DNA of 64,000 nucleotides from Flaccisagitta enflata (GCA_965153355.1 OZ231127.1:98456001-98520000), one strand, 5' to 3'. Counted from the stretch's first letter, positions 1 to 10,643 are shown. Program-made: numbers and translations. The notes: a model not told the origin generated them from the letters alone.

Positions 1-284
1 ACTGCTGAATAAAGAAAAATATATAAAGTAAGGAATAGTAGCTTATATCAATACAATTAACCTCATCATAGTGATTTTAGAATTTCATTCCCAGTCTAGA
101 ATTACGGCTTAAAAACTAGCTAAAAATGACATTTTTTAAATTTTACTAAATATGCAATTTTTCACTAATTTTTTAGCAATATCTCTATAACAGGGATGAA
201 ATTCTAAAATCGCTCTGATGAGGCCAATTATATTCATATGAGCTGTCATTCCTTATTTAATACGTCTTTCTTTATTCAGTGGTT
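1..284. mobile_element. Foldback MITE, left end at window edge
   Basis: The first ~92 bases and bases ~195-284 are imperfect reverse complements. Both arms carry CTGAATAAAG-type ends, AAGGAAT, CTCATCA and GATTTTAGAATTTCAT in mirrored order, around a ~100-base AT-rich centre. No coding capacity. The left terminus may lie just outside the window. Superfamily not assignable. Confidence 0.7.
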
Positions 285-702
285 GAAGTTATAGGGGGGG
301 TGCTACAGTTTTTGGAGGGTTAACTTCTTGTATTTTACTTTCTTCTGTAGTTACCCGTTCAAAATGGGATTATCTCATGTAAAGCCCTGAAGTCCTCGAG
401 TCCTGTTTTTAGTCACATGCTTCGGCGGTCTTTCCAACCATAGCCAGTCAGTTGGTTGATTTACAGTTCTGTCGGTTGGTCCATCCTTGTTTACTCCTTT
501 GGCGTTCTTTTGGCGACTCACGGCTCATGTCCATTGTCCACATTTTCTGATGTCCTTTATATCACTGCCACTCTCCATCTGTATTTAAATGGAGTAGTCG
601 TGTTCTGGACCCTGCCCTGTCAGTCTGTCTTCCTATCCAGTGCTCCATTTATCAAATCATATTCATCATTTCAGTATTTACATGTTTATGTCCATCCATT
701 TA
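285..702. other. Unassigned intergenic DNA
   Basis: I see no gene, RNA or repeat family here. A 93-codon open frame at 456-737 has no recognisable domain and runs into the next transposon terminus, so it is not called as a gene. Confidence 0.5.
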
Positions 703-1550
703 ACAGGGTGTGCAAAAAAATTCGTACTCGCCATTAAATCTGCAGAATAAGTGCCTGAATTTTGAGAATTTTTCTGAATTCTATGTTTTAAGTTGAAGAT
801 TACATTGATTTTCATATTTTAGTTGAGAAAAAAAGGATGTATGATAGACAGCAGATTGAATTTTTAGGCCAACAGGAACAAGGTTACAGAAGAATTCCCT
901 TTTTATGAATAAACATTTATTGCTTGTCTAAATATGATTAATATGTTATTTTTGTTGACTGAAATCACTCTCAGTTGATCATTTAATGATCAAATCCTCT
1001 CCCCTTGATGCATTTCTTGTAAAACAAGGTCATTAGACCTAAGTCGCGTGCGTCGGCACTTTCAAAAAAAGTCAGGTAGACAGACAGACAAACATTTTTT
1101 TTCTCAAAAAGACAGTTAAAATAGCTATCTATTACTCCAAGCTTCTTCTCCACTACTCAAAAACATGAATAACTTGATAAAAAGCCTTTAAAACAACTTT
1201 GTGACCAACCGACCGACCAACCGACCAACGGACGGACCGACGGATCGAAAAGTGGCTTATGGAGTTGTGTAGCACGCGACTAAAAACCTATCTAGGGGCC
1301 AATACAGTCGCAAAATCCTGCATTTTTGAAAAAAACACTGCTCTGCAAATGAAATCATGTCAAAATCGGAATTTGTTTATTTTTCTAAAAATATGGCATG
1401 GCCATGTATTAAAATTTTATTAGCTGGTCTTAATTTCTAGTTTTAGTATGACCTACAGAGATACTCTGATTCAAATTTCAGCTCATAACTCCTGTAACAA
1501 GTATGGTTTTCAGGCGATAGACTAAGTACAAAATTTTTTGCACACCCTGT
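703..1550. mobile_element. Tc1/mariner-like non-autonomous element with TA target site
   Basis: The ends are inverted: ACAGGGTGTGCAAAAAAATT at 703 and its near-complement ending CACACCCTGT at 1550. TA dinucleotides flank both sides (701-702 and 1551-1552), the target duplication typical of Tc1/mariner elements. There is no transposase frame, so it is a non-autonomous derivative of ~850 bp. A Helentron-like copy is nested inside (1023-1288), so this element is the older of the two. Confidence 0.75.
1023..1288 (-). mobile_element. Helentron/HINE-like element, nested
   Basis: On the minus strand it begins TTTTTAGTCGCGTGCTAC (near 1288), has the (CCGT/GGTC)-type tetramer core near 1205-1250, and ends with a GCACGCGACTTAGG segment and CCTTGTT (near 1023). 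This is the layout of the family copies elsewhere in the window. The middle is degenerate. Confidence 0.65.
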
Positions 1551-1647
1551 TATCTGTTAACTTTTGTATAGGAGAGAATCTCCAAAAATTGCTATGGATG
1601 ACTTTCAAAGAAGCATTTTTATCGCAATCTTGATAATCTATTTCTCT

Positions 1648-1790
1648 TTTAGGTCGTGCACCCGCGACTTTGAGAGAGGCTTTGCCTGATAGTTCTTCCG
1701 TTGGTCCGTTGGTCCATTGGTCCGTCCATCATTCCGACCATTAGTTGGTTTGAGCATCTGTCCTTCCAAATTGTGTGTGTGAGTATATGA

Positions 1791-1880
<90 letters not shown>
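1648..1880 (+). mobile_element. Decayed Helentron-like 5' part plus (GT)n
   Basis: It starts TTTTAGGTCGTGCACCCGCGACT, a degraded form of the family hairpin, followed by GGTCCGTTGGTCC tetramers (1697-1735) and a pure (GT)n run at about 1793-1879. No family 3' end is visible. Confidence 0.5.
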
Positions 1881-1881
<1 letters not shown>

Positions 1882-2016
1882 AATTTTTGAGGCTTAAAAC
1901 TTCCACGCATTGTAAAAATTGGACAAAGTATAAATTTTGTCCAAGGCAGTTATAAGCAATGAAGAAATAAACGAGATCTAGTTGAAGAGATTGAGAAGGA
2001 GATTTTAAATGCATCC

Positions 2017-2205
2017 TTGAACTTCTGTAGGAGGTCATGTCTGTTGGTCCGTTGGTTGTTTTATCAATCGGTCACACAAACATTTGAAATGCGCAAACTG
2101 CCAATTCTAATGTCTTCATTCTATAAACCCAATTATTCATTCATTCATTCATTCATTCATTCATTCATTCATTCATTCATTCATTCATTCATTCATTCAT
2201 TCAAT
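2017..2205. repeat. (ATTC)n microsatellite
   Basis: About 17 uninterrupted ATTC units from ~2133 to 2203. Open frames through it translate to repeated HSFI and are not genes. Confidence 0.9.
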
Positions 2206-2329
2206 CATCACGTTCTTTCCCATAACATTAATCAGTGGGGAGCACTTAGTGACCTTGATCTAGCCTGGTTTATCGGCAAATCCTCGTTATTTTCAAAAAT
2301 CAAGTAGGTGAAAGATTTTTCATAGCTTT

Positions 2330-2884
2330 TATCAAGTTGCTGCAACATTTGTATTTGTTTTTGCTGCGATTGCTACAAGTTGCCACAAATCCCAAAAGTT
2401 GTAATGCAGGTGTTATAACTCATCAAGTACACAAAGAATATATTTCTTGAATTCCTATTACACTACTTGGCGGACAAATGCGGTTCGAGTTAAAAAAGCT
2501 CAATTTGCGGTAAAATAGGGCATTTAGTGCTGCAACTTGCTGCAACCTTTTACGTTCAACATAATGCAGATCATTTGTCATCATTGCATGATGTTTAATA
2601 AGCCTTATTGACATGATTTGAGTCAATATTCAACTCTAATATGTAAAAGAATCAAAGCGTTGTTAGTGACAAAAATGCTTCTAACATTGCTTTTTTAGCC
2701 TTTTGCAGCATTTCTGAGTTGCTGCAAAAATGTGGATTGCGGCGCCCCTTCCTGGAAATTTTTGGTCGGTTTTTTGTTTCACATTGTTGTAATATGGTCC
2801 ATTACGCATTTTGACTGCCCCGTGGATATGGTAGAGAAAATATTTTGCTCACCAAGCTTAGTTAATTCCCCCACTACTCCAAGC
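2330..2884. other. AT-rich DNA with scattered TTGCTGCAA inverted motifs
   Basis: GTTGCTGCAA and related words occur near 2336, 2527-2547 and 2703-2725 in opposing orientations, suggesting a decayed foldback element. No clear termini. No gene is supported. Confidence 0.35.
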
Positions 2885-2929
2885 AGGGCATCGGGTACCG
2901 CTGACCATGTGCGATCCTTGGATGACTAG
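2885..2929 (-). repeat. Isolated terminus of the GGTACCGCTGACCAT foldback family
   Basis: The block GGGCATCGGGTACCGCTGACC, then ATGTGCGATCCTTGGATGACTAG, recurs at 5934-5971. It recurs in opposite orientation at 25971-26002 and 29161-29195, where it leads into complete foldback elements. Here only the end block is recognisable. Confidence 0.6.
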
Positions 2930-3387
2930 TTATCAAGCTAAAACTCACGATTGCACCATTTGTTGGCAAATTTGCTTGTATACCCTATCCTAGCACCTGA
3001 TTTTGGTCTCAAACTGTTCCTTTGATTGCATACTTTCGAAACAAATATGTCTGTGTATTGCTGGAAATCGAGCAAAGTTTACAAAAGATGATGAAAATCA
3101 GCCAGATTTGCTCATAATTTTGCCTGAATCACATCAAGAACATTGAGTGTTTACGACACACTGAAAGTAAATCAGAAAGAGTTTACCCAGAGGACAAAGT
3201 TACCAATCGCCTTACCATTTTTGCTTTGATCTATGATTGTGATATCATCTAAAAAGTTGAATATGCATACATACCAATATATTGCTGTCAAATGAATAAA
3301 ATGCAAAAAAATCGAAGGAAACCCGCTTTTGATTTGACAAAAAAGGAAGGGAAATGATAACAATCATTTTAGCAACTGCTCATTGAA
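2930..3387. other. Unassigned AT-rich DNA
   Basis: No gene or repeat recognised. The 63-codon minus-strand frame at 3172-3363 has no domain and is not called. Confidence 0.5.
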
Positions 3388-3515
3388 AATTTTAAATTTG
3401 CATAGAAAATAAAGAAATCAACAAAGGAAGAACATAGCGCACTCAGTAATGATTTAGGAATCGCGCTATGTTCTTGTTTTGTTGATAATTTGATTTTCTA
3501 TGCAAATTTAAACTT
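3388..3515. repeat. Long hairpin (foldback MITE)
   Basis: Arms of ~50 bases around a ~22-base loop. The outer parts read AAATTTGCATAGAAAAT and ATTTTCTATGCAAATTT, and the inner parts GAACATAGCGC and GCGCTATGTTC. A few mismatches and bulges lie in the ATCAACAA region. No coding capacity. Confidence 0.8.
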
Positions 3516-3798
3516 TTCCGTGGGTCATGATACATTGACAAAACAATTTTGAATTGCATTTGGTATGTTTTTTCAGCTGTAAGACAAAAGATCTGAGATC
3601 AGTACTGGCTTATGCAAGTTAATCTATGCAAAATTGTATACTTACGTTGACACTTTAATTGAAAACCTCAAAGCAAAAATTTTCTTCAAATTCCATTTTA
3701 TAAAATTCATAATTCATCTGGCTCGGGTAGCAAATTTGATGGTAATTTTCAGTGTTACTTTTGGGTAGTTTGTAGTGAAATACCCTCTACTTTTCAAT

Positions 3799-4004
3799 AA
3801 CAAGGTCGGATAAACGGCAATCCAGTCGCGGACGGTTGGGCAGGAGCAGTAATGCAAAAACCGCTCGGAATTCAAAAATGAGTTGATTTGATTTGATTGA
3901 ATCAATCAAATCAAATCAAAAATGAGGTGGACTGACGGGCAGACGGACAGACCGACCTACCGACCGACCCGGCAAGGTGTAGAGTCGCGTGTCCGCGACT
4001 AAAA
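3799..4004 (-). mobile_element. Helentron-like element, GTCGCGGACA subtype
   Basis: On the minus strand it begins TTAGTCGCGGACACGCGACT, a hairpin with AGTCGCG/CGCGACT stem and GACA loop. It continues TCTACACCTTGCC, then GGTCGGTAGG tetramers, and ends CCGCGACTGGATTGCCG... ACCTTGTT at 3799. The copies at 5004-5156 and 5237-5361 are the same subtype. Confidence 0.75.
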
Positions 4005-4018
4005 AAAGAGAAAAGTAA

Positions 4019-4029
4019 GAGCGAGAGAG

Positions 4030-4081
<52 letters not shown>
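4019..4081. repeat. (GA)n microsatellite
   Basis: GAGAGA run with a few GC interruptions directly abutting the 5' end of the Helentron-like copy at 3799-4004. Confidence 0.9.
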
Positions 4082-4082
<1 letters not shown>

Positions 4083-5003
4083 AGCTTCTTAGGTAGAAAG
4101 TCATAAATCATGCGATGATTTATATCATGCAATAAAAAAGAAATTAAAACAAATTTGTTGGGAAAGTGTCAAAATTACTCGAGACGTGCCGATCCGTGGT
4201 GAGAGCTCTGATCCGTGGCAAAAGACCATTACGTCAAATGAAACGAATTTCAGCGTTACAAGCCAAGGCACAATAGGTTGAAGCTATGAGGCAAATAAAA
4301 ATTTTGAATTAGCGATTCGATGGATCATTCTACCCACAATACATGCCCTCCTATTTGGGTCATAGAAGATCTTAGGTTTTTTTAAAATCAGTCATGGATC
4401 TGATCAATGCAATTGTGGGGCCTTTTGGGGCTGATGCCTAAAAAGAAGGGGATGAGAGTGGAAGAAACAGTGGAAAGAGGTAGAGGATTGAACCTCTCAC
4501 AATATTAGGCAAACTAGAAACATGATCAAAATTGATAAAAATAATGCTAGCTGACACTTGACGGAGAATGAGCTCAAATAAAATATTTCCACATTATGGG
4601 GCAAAATTTTGTACCCGGTGAAGTAAGAAGCTCTAGGAAAGTGTTATGCAGTGAAAGAATTTAACTGATTTTGACATAAACATAATTGATGATGAGGAAA
4701 CAAGAACCTCCTCAAACTACACCATGAAAAATGCAGGAAACATGAAATCTCGGAATCTTGTATCACTGAAACACAAAAATGCGTCACCGGTACAAAGAAA
4801 GAGTCTGTGACAGCTGGGAAAAGTCACAAAACCCCCTGTCAAAAAATTGTTTTGAAACTAAACAAAACATAAAATTTGTGTGATATCACATAATGATGTT
4901 AATAGCAGCTCTAATTGACATGCTGTGGACTTTCTTTGTAAAACCTTTATGGAAATGTTAAGTTCTAATATGGTCTTTTATCTGACTCCTGTTTTGAACT
5001 TTC
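4082..5003. other. Unassigned DNA
   Basis: About 900 bases of AT-rich sequence with no open frame of note, no RNA gene and no recognised repeat. Confidence 0.5.
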
Positions 5004-5156
5004 AACAAGGCCGGATACACGGCAATCCAGTCGCGGACGGTTGGGCAGGAGCAGTAATGCGAAAACCACTCGGAAATCAAAAATGTGACGGACGGACGGA
5101 CGGACCGACATACCGACCGACATGGCAAGGTGTAGAGTCGCGTGTCCGCGACTAGA
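5004..5156 (-). mobile_element. Helentron-like element, short GTCGCGGACA subtype
   Basis: Minus-strand start TAGTCGCGGACACGCGACTC (5156-5137), core of GTCGGTCGG/GTCCGTCC tetramers, end GCCGTGTATCCGGCCTTGTT at 5004. At ~153 bp it is one of the shortest copies with both termini. Confidence 0.8.
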
Positions 5157-5236
5157 AACACAGTTATAAAGAAGCTTAGATCCCAGTTTGCCAAATTTTG
5201 TGAGAGGTGTTAAAAAAAGGGAACAAGAGAAAGGAA

Positions 5237-5361
5237 AACAAGGCCGCATACACGGCAATTCAGTCGCGGATGGTTGGGCAGGAGCAATACCGCTCGGAAT
5301 TCAGAAATGTGACCGACAGACAGACCGACGGACCAACCGACCGACACAGCAAGGTGTACAG
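5237..5361 (-). mobile_element. Helentron-like element, 5' truncated
   Basis: Ends CGTGTATGCGGCCTTGTT (5237) and has the CTGGGCAG/GTCGCGGATGG segment and GGTCGGTTGG tetramers, but breaks off in the CACCTTGC region near 5361 before the 5' hairpin. Confidence 0.7.
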
Positions 5362-5418
5362 TGAAAACATGAAAAGGAAACGACTTTTTTCCTATGTCGA
5401 AATCCACCTTGAATGGAA

Positions 5419-5971
5419 TAGTCGCAAAAGCGTTACATGGTCAGCGGTACTAGATGCCCCCAAGTTAGTTTACATAAGGATGTGATGGTGAGAGGGGTAG
5501 CGGCCCAAGAGGGGCTGTTGACTTACGATTTCACACAGGACAATTTTCTGTGAGGACTAATTTGGTGTCTGTAAGGCCTAATTAGAGGTCTGGGAGGTCT
5601 GGGAGGTCTGAGGGGCCTGATTTTGGGTCTGGGAGGTCTTAGGGGGCCTGACTTAGGGTTTGAGAGGTCTGAGGTGGCTCTCTGAGGCTTGAGTTAGGGT
5701 CTGGGAGGTCTATGTTGAGTCTTTGAGGCCAGAGTTGGGGTCTGGAAGACCTGATTTGGGAGTCTGAGGGGCTTAAACTAGGGTCTGAGAGGCCTGAGTT
5801 GGGGTCTGAGAGGCCTGAATTAGAGTTTGATAGGCTCAATTTAAGGTCTGATTTGCCGACTTTGAGGTCTGAGAGGTCTGATTTTGGGTCTGTGAGGTCG
5901 GATTTGAGGTCTGAGGGGTCAGATTTGAGGTGCCGGGTACCGCTGACCATGTGCGATCCTTGGATGACTAG
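5419..5971. mobile_element. Foldback element with GGTCTGAGAGG tandem interior
   Basis: The left end TAGTCGCAAAAGCGTTACATGG then TCAGCGGTAC (5419-5450) and the right end GGTACCGCTGACCAT...GACTAG (5937-5971) are inverted copies of one terminal block. Between them is a degenerate ~20-22-bp tandem repeat built on GGTCTGAGAGGCCTGATTT. Frames open on both strands across it are repeat artefacts. A GTAGCGGCCCAAGAGGGG remnant of the GGGCAGCGGCCCC block sits at ~5497. Confidence 0.65.
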
Positions 5972-6056
5972 TTTTCTCTAGCATCGATTGAATGGATTTT
6001 TGGTCTGTTTCTACTCATGACATTCGCGTTTTGAACGGGCAACTTGGTCTATCACT

Positions 6057-6136
6057 ATTTTTAGTTGCGTGCTTCGTGACTCTACACTCCGCAATGTCTG
6101 TCCGTTGGTTGGTCGGTCCGTTGGTCAGTCCCTGTT
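6057..6136 (+). mobile_element. Helentron-like 5' fragment
   Basis: TTTTTAGTTGCGTGCTTCGTGACTCTACACTCC, then GTCCGTTGGTTGG tetramers, cut off at 6136 by the GGGCAGCGGCCCC terminus of another element. Confidence 0.65.
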
Positions 6137-6300
6137 GGGCAGCGGCCCCGAAGGGGCCGATGACCAATGCTTTCACACATAGGGGAAATTTTTCCTTCTT
6201 CTCCTTCTTCTCCTCCTTCTTCTTCTCCTCCGTCCACCCCCTTCAAAGCCCATATCCTGGCCTTGGTGCCCAAATTGCCTCAAGGCCCAAATCCTTCAAA
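6137..6300 (+). mobile_element. Left end of a GGGCAGCGGCCCC foldback element
   Basis: Starts GGGCAGCGGCCCCGAAGGGG, then a CCGATGACCAATGCTTTCACACATAGGGG leader and a CTTCTCCTT tract. The matching right terminus is missing, because the sequence changes near 6300 into the GGGCGTGTTTCTAG TIR family. Confidence 0.65.
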
Positions 6301-6470
6301 GCAATTCACTTTGCTTAGCTCGCTTCGCTCGCTCGCTGCATTCAGAGGCTCACTCACTTACTTTGCTCACTTCCTTGTGTGGGATGGTTGAAATATATGA
6401 TCATGCGTTCATGCTGCAAAGACATTTCATGGGAACAATCGAGAATTTTGTCATCAGTAGAAACACAGCC
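6301..6470. mobile_element. Half of a GGGCGTGTTTCTAG-family MITE feeding into a satellite array
   Basis: GCTCGCTTCGCTCGCTCGCTGC, GGGATGGTTGAAAT, GGGAACAATCGAGAATTTT and GTAGAAACACAGCC follow each other in the same order as in the complete copies at 11806-12065 and 24651-24957. The outer TIR (GTAGAAACACGCCC) then recurs once per unit of the adjoining 110-bp array. Confidence 0.6.
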
Positions 6471-7745
6471 TTGATGAGATAGAGATAGAGACATGAGAAA
6501 TAAAGGGGAAAGAGTTAAAGATAGAGACATACATATTAACAGGAACAATTGCGTTTGTTGTCATCAGTAGAAACACGCCCTTGATGAGATAGAGATAGAG
6601 ACATGAGAAATAAAGGTAAAAGAGACAAAGATAGAGACATACAAATTAACAGGAACAATCGCGTTTGTTGTCATCAGTAGAAACACGCCCTTGATGAGAT
6701 AGAGATAGAGACATGAGAAATAAAGGTAAAAGAGACAAAGATAGAGACATACAAATTAACAGGAACAATCGCGTTTGTTGTCATCAGTAGAAACACGCCC
6801 TTGATGAGATAGAGATAGAGACATGAGAAATAAAGGGAAATGAGACAAAGATAGAGACATACAAATTAACAGGAACAATCGCGTTTGTTGTCATCAGTAG
6901 AAACACGCCCTTGATGAGATAGAGATAGAGACATGAGAAATAAAGGTAAAAGAGACAAAGGAAGAGACATACAAATTAACAGGAACAATCGCGTTTGTTG
7001 TCATCAGTAGAAACACGCCCTTGATGAGATAGAGATAGAGACATGAGAAATAAAAGGAAATGAGACAAAGATAGAGACATACAAATTAACAGGAACAATC
7101 GCGTTTGTTGTCATCAGTAGAAACACGCCCTTGATGAGATAGAGATAGAGACATGAGAAATAAAGGTAAAAGAGACAAAGATAGAGACATACAAATTAAC
7201 AGGAACAATCGCGTTTGTTGTCATCAGTAGAAACACGCCCTTGATGAGATAGAGATAGAGACATGAGAAATAAAGGTAAAAGAGACAAAGGAAGAGACAT
7301 ACAAATTAAAGGGAACAATCAAGATTCTTGTCATCAGTAGAAACACGCCCTTGATGAGATAGAGATAGAGACATGAGAAATAAAGGTAAAAGAGACAAAG
7401 ATAGAGACATACAAATTAACAGGAACAATCGCGTTTGTTGTCATCAGTAGAAACACGCCCTTGATGAGATAGAGATAGAGACATGAGAAATAAAGGTAAA
7501 AGAGACAAAGATAGAGACATACAAATTAACAGGAACAATCGCGTTTGTTGTCATCAGTAGAAACACGCCCTTGATGAGATAGAGATAGAGACATGAGAAA
7601 TAAAGGTAAAAGAGACAAAGGAAGAGACATACAAATTAAAGGGAACAATCAAGATTCTTGTCATCAGTAGAAACACGCCCCTGATGAGATAGAGATAGAG
7701 ACATGAGAAATAAAGGGAAATGAGACAAAGATAGAGACATACAAA
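6471..7745. repeat. 110-bp satellite array derived from a MITE terminus
   Basis: The word AAACACGCCC occurs at 6571, 6681, 6791 and so on to 7561, with a variant at 7671, exactly every 110 bases. This gives about 11.6 units without length change. Each unit reads TTGATGAGATAGAGATAGAG, then a purine-rich middle and CAGGAACAATCGCGTTTGTT, and ends in GTAGAAACACGCCC, the outer TIR of the neighbouring MITE. Variant units (GAAGAGACAT; AAGGGAACAATCAAGATTC) recur 330 bp apart (7241-7350 and 7571-7680), indicating a three-unit higher-order period. No coding function. Confidence 0.95.
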
Positions 7746-7998
7746 ATAACGATGATCCTATCTGCTCGAAATTGGGTCAAGATAAGAGAGAAGAAATACA
7801 AGTGATGCGGGGTCTCAATATCATTGCAGACGGGCGGGCAGGGGCGTCCAACTCCCATCCATACCCCACAACCCTCTCCCCACATACACACATACTTACG
7901 CACACACCAAGGGTATCTAAAACGCTTGTTGACTCATTTCCACAGACCAACGGACCAACGAACAAAGCCTACTATAGAGTTGCGTGTCTGTAATTGAA
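7746..7998 (-). mobile_element. Decayed Helentron-like remnant
   Basis: On the minus strand from ~7998 the sequence AGACACGCAACTCTATAGTAGGC is followed by GTTCGTTGGTCCGTTGG tetramers, the family order. The rest of the span (CGGGCGGGCAGGGGCG, ACACACATAC) is unassigned. No gene. Confidence 0.4.
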
Positions 7999-8027
7999 AC
8001 CGTGATCATGACTCAGATTCAACCTGT

Positions 8028-8396
8028 TTTTAGTCATGTGCACGCGACTCTACACCCCATTTTGTCCATCTGTCCATCTATCCGTCCGTCCATCTGTCCA
8101 TCTGTCCGTCCATCTGTCCATCTGTCCGTCCGTTCGTCCATCCGTCCGTCCGTCCGTCCGTCCATCTGTCCGTCCATCTGTCCGTCCGTCCGTCCGTCCG
8201 TCCGTCCGTCCGTCCGTCCGTCCGTCCGTCCGTCCGTCCGTCCGTCCATCCGTCCGTCGGTCTGTCAGTCCGACACACTTTTTCTTTAATCAATTCTATT
8301 TCTTAAACTCATTTAAGTCATTTTAGGGCATACTACGTTATTCTAAGTCATTCAATCTGTAAGTCTCGCACGCAACTTATAGGTGTTTGCCTTGTT
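8028..8396 (+). mobile_element. Helentron-like element with long (GTCC)n core
   Basis: The 5' end is TTTTAGTCATGTGCACGCGAC TCTACACCCC. A nearly pure (GTCC/ATCT)n tetramer core follows (8060-8268), then CACACTTTTTCTTT, an AGTCATTTTA-type repeat, and a 3' hairpin region TGTAAGTCTCGCACGCAACTTATAGG, ending TTGCCTTGTT. The frames open on all strands through the tetramers (PSVRPSVR, DGRTDGRT) are artefacts. Confidence 0.85.
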
Positions 8397-8596
8397 TTCT
8401 TTTAATGAATTTTAAAGACTTAACCTGGAGATCTCATGATCGTCGTTTTCTTTTAAGAGTCATGCAATTATTCTGTCGGTGATGATAATTATTGGCGGAT
8501 TTATTTGAAATGGGGACAATGAGAGAGATGCCAAGAAGACTTTGAGGAAAAATAAAGAGCAGTTGGAGATCATCATTTAACAGGTCGCCCAAGGGC

Positions 8597-9116
8597 AATA
8601 CGTGGTCAGCGATACCCGTTGCCCTGCTTTGCATGATTGTGAATTGGAGTGAGGGGAAGCAGGGCAGCGGCCCCGAAGGGGACGATGTCCTGTAGAACAC
8701 AGGGGGACTTTCGTTCGTCTGTCTGTCTGTCTCCCCCAGGCCCTCTCAGGCCCGAAATCTGCCTTCTCAGGCCTGAAATCTACCCTCTCAGGCCTGAAAT
8801 CTGCCCTCTCAGGCTGGGAGGGTAGACATGAGGCCTGAGAGGGCCTAAGAGGGCGGATTTCAGACCTGAGAGGGCAGATATCAGGCCTGAGAGGGCAGAT
8901 TCAAGGCCTGAGAGGGGAGATTTCAGGCCTGAGAGGGGAGATTTCAGACCTGAGAGGGCAGATTTCAGGCCTGAGAGGGCAGATTCAAGGCCTGAGAGGG
9001 CAGATTTCAGGCCTAAGAGGGCCTGGGGGGGACGCACGAACAAACGGATGAACGGACGAATGAACGAAAGTCCCCCTGTGTTCTACAGGACATCGTCCCC
9101 TTCGGGGCCGCTGCCC
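8597..9116. mobile_element. Complete GGGCAGCGGCCCC foldback element
   Basis: Terminal inverted repeats of more than 50 bases at 8662-8718 and 9059-9116 begin GGGCAGCGGCCCCGAAGGGG and include GATGTCCTGTAGAACACAGG. Each TIR contains its own small hairpin, GGCCCC-GAA-GGGGCC. The interior is a ~21-bp tandem repeat, GGCCTGAGAGGGCAGATTTCA. A leader with GGTCAGCGATACCCG and GCCCTGC (8597-8625) precedes it, as in the copies at 25971 and 29161. Confidence 0.85.
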
Positions 9117-9164
9117 AAAAGGCTTAGTGTGGCTATGATAACTGCTTAACTGAATCAGGTCAAA

Positions 9165-9425
9165 GGAGAAAAGGGAAAGGAGGAGGAGGATAGGGAGGAG
9201 GAGGAAAAGGGGGAGGAGGAGGACTGGAGGGAAAAAGCTGGATCAAAGAAGAAGAAGAAGTAAAAGAAGAAGAAAAAGAAGAAGAAGAAGGAGAAGAAGA
9301 CGAAGAAGAAGAAGAAGAAGAAAAAGAAAAAGAAAAAGAAAAAGAAAAAGAAAAAGAAAAAGAAAAAGAAAAAGAAAAAGAAAAAGAAAAAGGAAAAAGA
9401 AAAAGAAGAAGAAGAGGGAAAAGAA
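9165..9425. repeat. Purine tract: (GGA)n then (GAA)n/(GAAAAA)n
   Basis: Uninterrupted purine strand of ~260 bases, with AGGAGG in the first 60 and AAGAAG/AAAAAG later. A long homopurine:homopyrimidine run of this kind can adopt triplex structure. Minus-strand frames of F/S/L residues are artefacts. Confidence 0.9.
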
Positions 9426-10185
9426 AAACAACATTAATGATGACTATAATTTGGAAAAAAGTCAAAGAAACGTGCCTTTGGCTTTTTGAAAACTAAAGAG
9501 GTTTTTTCCCTTTTTCTTGTAAAGCGTTTGGAAAAGTTTTTTTTTTTTAAGGGGCTGAATGGAACTATACATAACGTTTATAATAAAGAAAGAGCAGATT
9601 TTTCTCTTTCAGATGGCGCCAAGCAGAAATCAATACTTTTCGAGTTATGATCTTTTTTATCTTTTTTTTTCTTTTTTACATTTTTTTGCATTTTCTTTAA
9701 AAATAAGGTATTGACAGACAGACTGATCAACTGACCCACCAATGGATTGAGGGACGGACAGTAGCCTGGTTAGTAACCAGGCTACTGACCGTAACCAGTG
9801 GTTACTTGAAGAGTATATTTGGGTCAAAAATTCAACTTCATCCACCAAGTAACTGTACACACTAAGTGGCATTTGGAATGGAAATCAGACAAGCAGAGGT
9901 CGGTGTTTGTTTAAGATACCCGAACGGCAACACAATGGTGAAGTATATGAGAGCATTTTTTTTGCCGTGCGAGTTTGTCTGCTTATGTAAGATCGTTCAT
10001 AATCAAATACATGGTTACAAGACTATCTTACTCGCGTTCAGAATGCGGACGTGACCTGGTTTACGTGATGGAGAAAAGAGGACACTAGAAAAATCGCGTT
10101 TGCATAAATTAGACTCTATCTTTCAACTTTATCTGATCTACAGACGCTTATGCTATCACCCTCAAAAAACATCCTCATTTTCGCT
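9426..10185. other. Unassigned DNA with a perfect 25-nt palindrome
   Basis: No gene recognised. At 9761-9785 the 12-base arms GTAGCCTGGTTA and TAACCAGGCTAC flank a single G, directly after a decayed GACAGACAGAC/GACGGAC tetramer patch. The 62-codon frame at 9866-10054 has no domain. Confidence 0.5.
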
Positions 10186-10482
10186 TTTTAGATGCGTCCT
10201 CGCATCTCTATAAGAGGGCCTGTCCGTCCGTTGATCCGTCCGTCCGTTGGTCCGTCCGTTGGTCCGTCCGCTACGCAAGTGCAAAAACCGCGTTTCTCGG
10301 CTGTTTTTGGTCACGATAAGATCATATACTGAAACTAATGATAAACCAACATGTTCTGAGAGCCTCCTTTACTACTTAGTCATTTCACACGTCTGGTTGT
10401 CCATCTGTCTCTCCATATTTATCACATGATCGATACACACAGAGACACAGCCTGGACGCATCGTGGCCCGGTCGGGCTAGTT
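10186..10482 (+). mobile_element. Helentron-like element, GATGCG subtype
   Basis: The 5' hairpin is AGATGCG-TCCT-CGCATCT (10190-10207), different in sequence from the GTCGCG subtype but at the same place. GTCCGTCCGTTGG tetramers follow. The 3' end is CTGGACGCATCGTGGCCCGG then GGGCTAGTT. The copy at ~47210-47656 is the same subtype. Confidence 0.7.
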
Positions 10483-10559
10483 GTAAAACATAGAGGCTAG
10501 CAAAAAGAGGCTAGCAAAAAGATTTTGGGTTGAAGTCGTAATGAAAAATCTCTTCCTTG

Positions 10560-10583
10560 TGTGCTCTCTCTCTCTCCTTGTGT

Positions 10584-10642
<59 letters not shown>
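10560..10642. repeat. (CT)n microsatellite
   Basis: Pure CT run from ~10582 preceded by two TGTGCTCTCTCTC blocks. Confidence 0.9.

Positions 10643-10643
<1 letters not shown>

Noticed and set aside
456-737. 93-codon frame
   Set aside because: No domain or codon evidence, and the frame crosses the terminus of the element at 703.
6471-7745. CRISPR-like or tandem gene array
   Set aside because: Head-to-tail 110-bp satellite with no spacers and no frame.
7984-8326. PSVRPSVR / DGRTDGRT frames on both strands
   Set aside because: They come from the (GTCC)n core of a Helentron-like element. Tetramer repeats keep all frames open.
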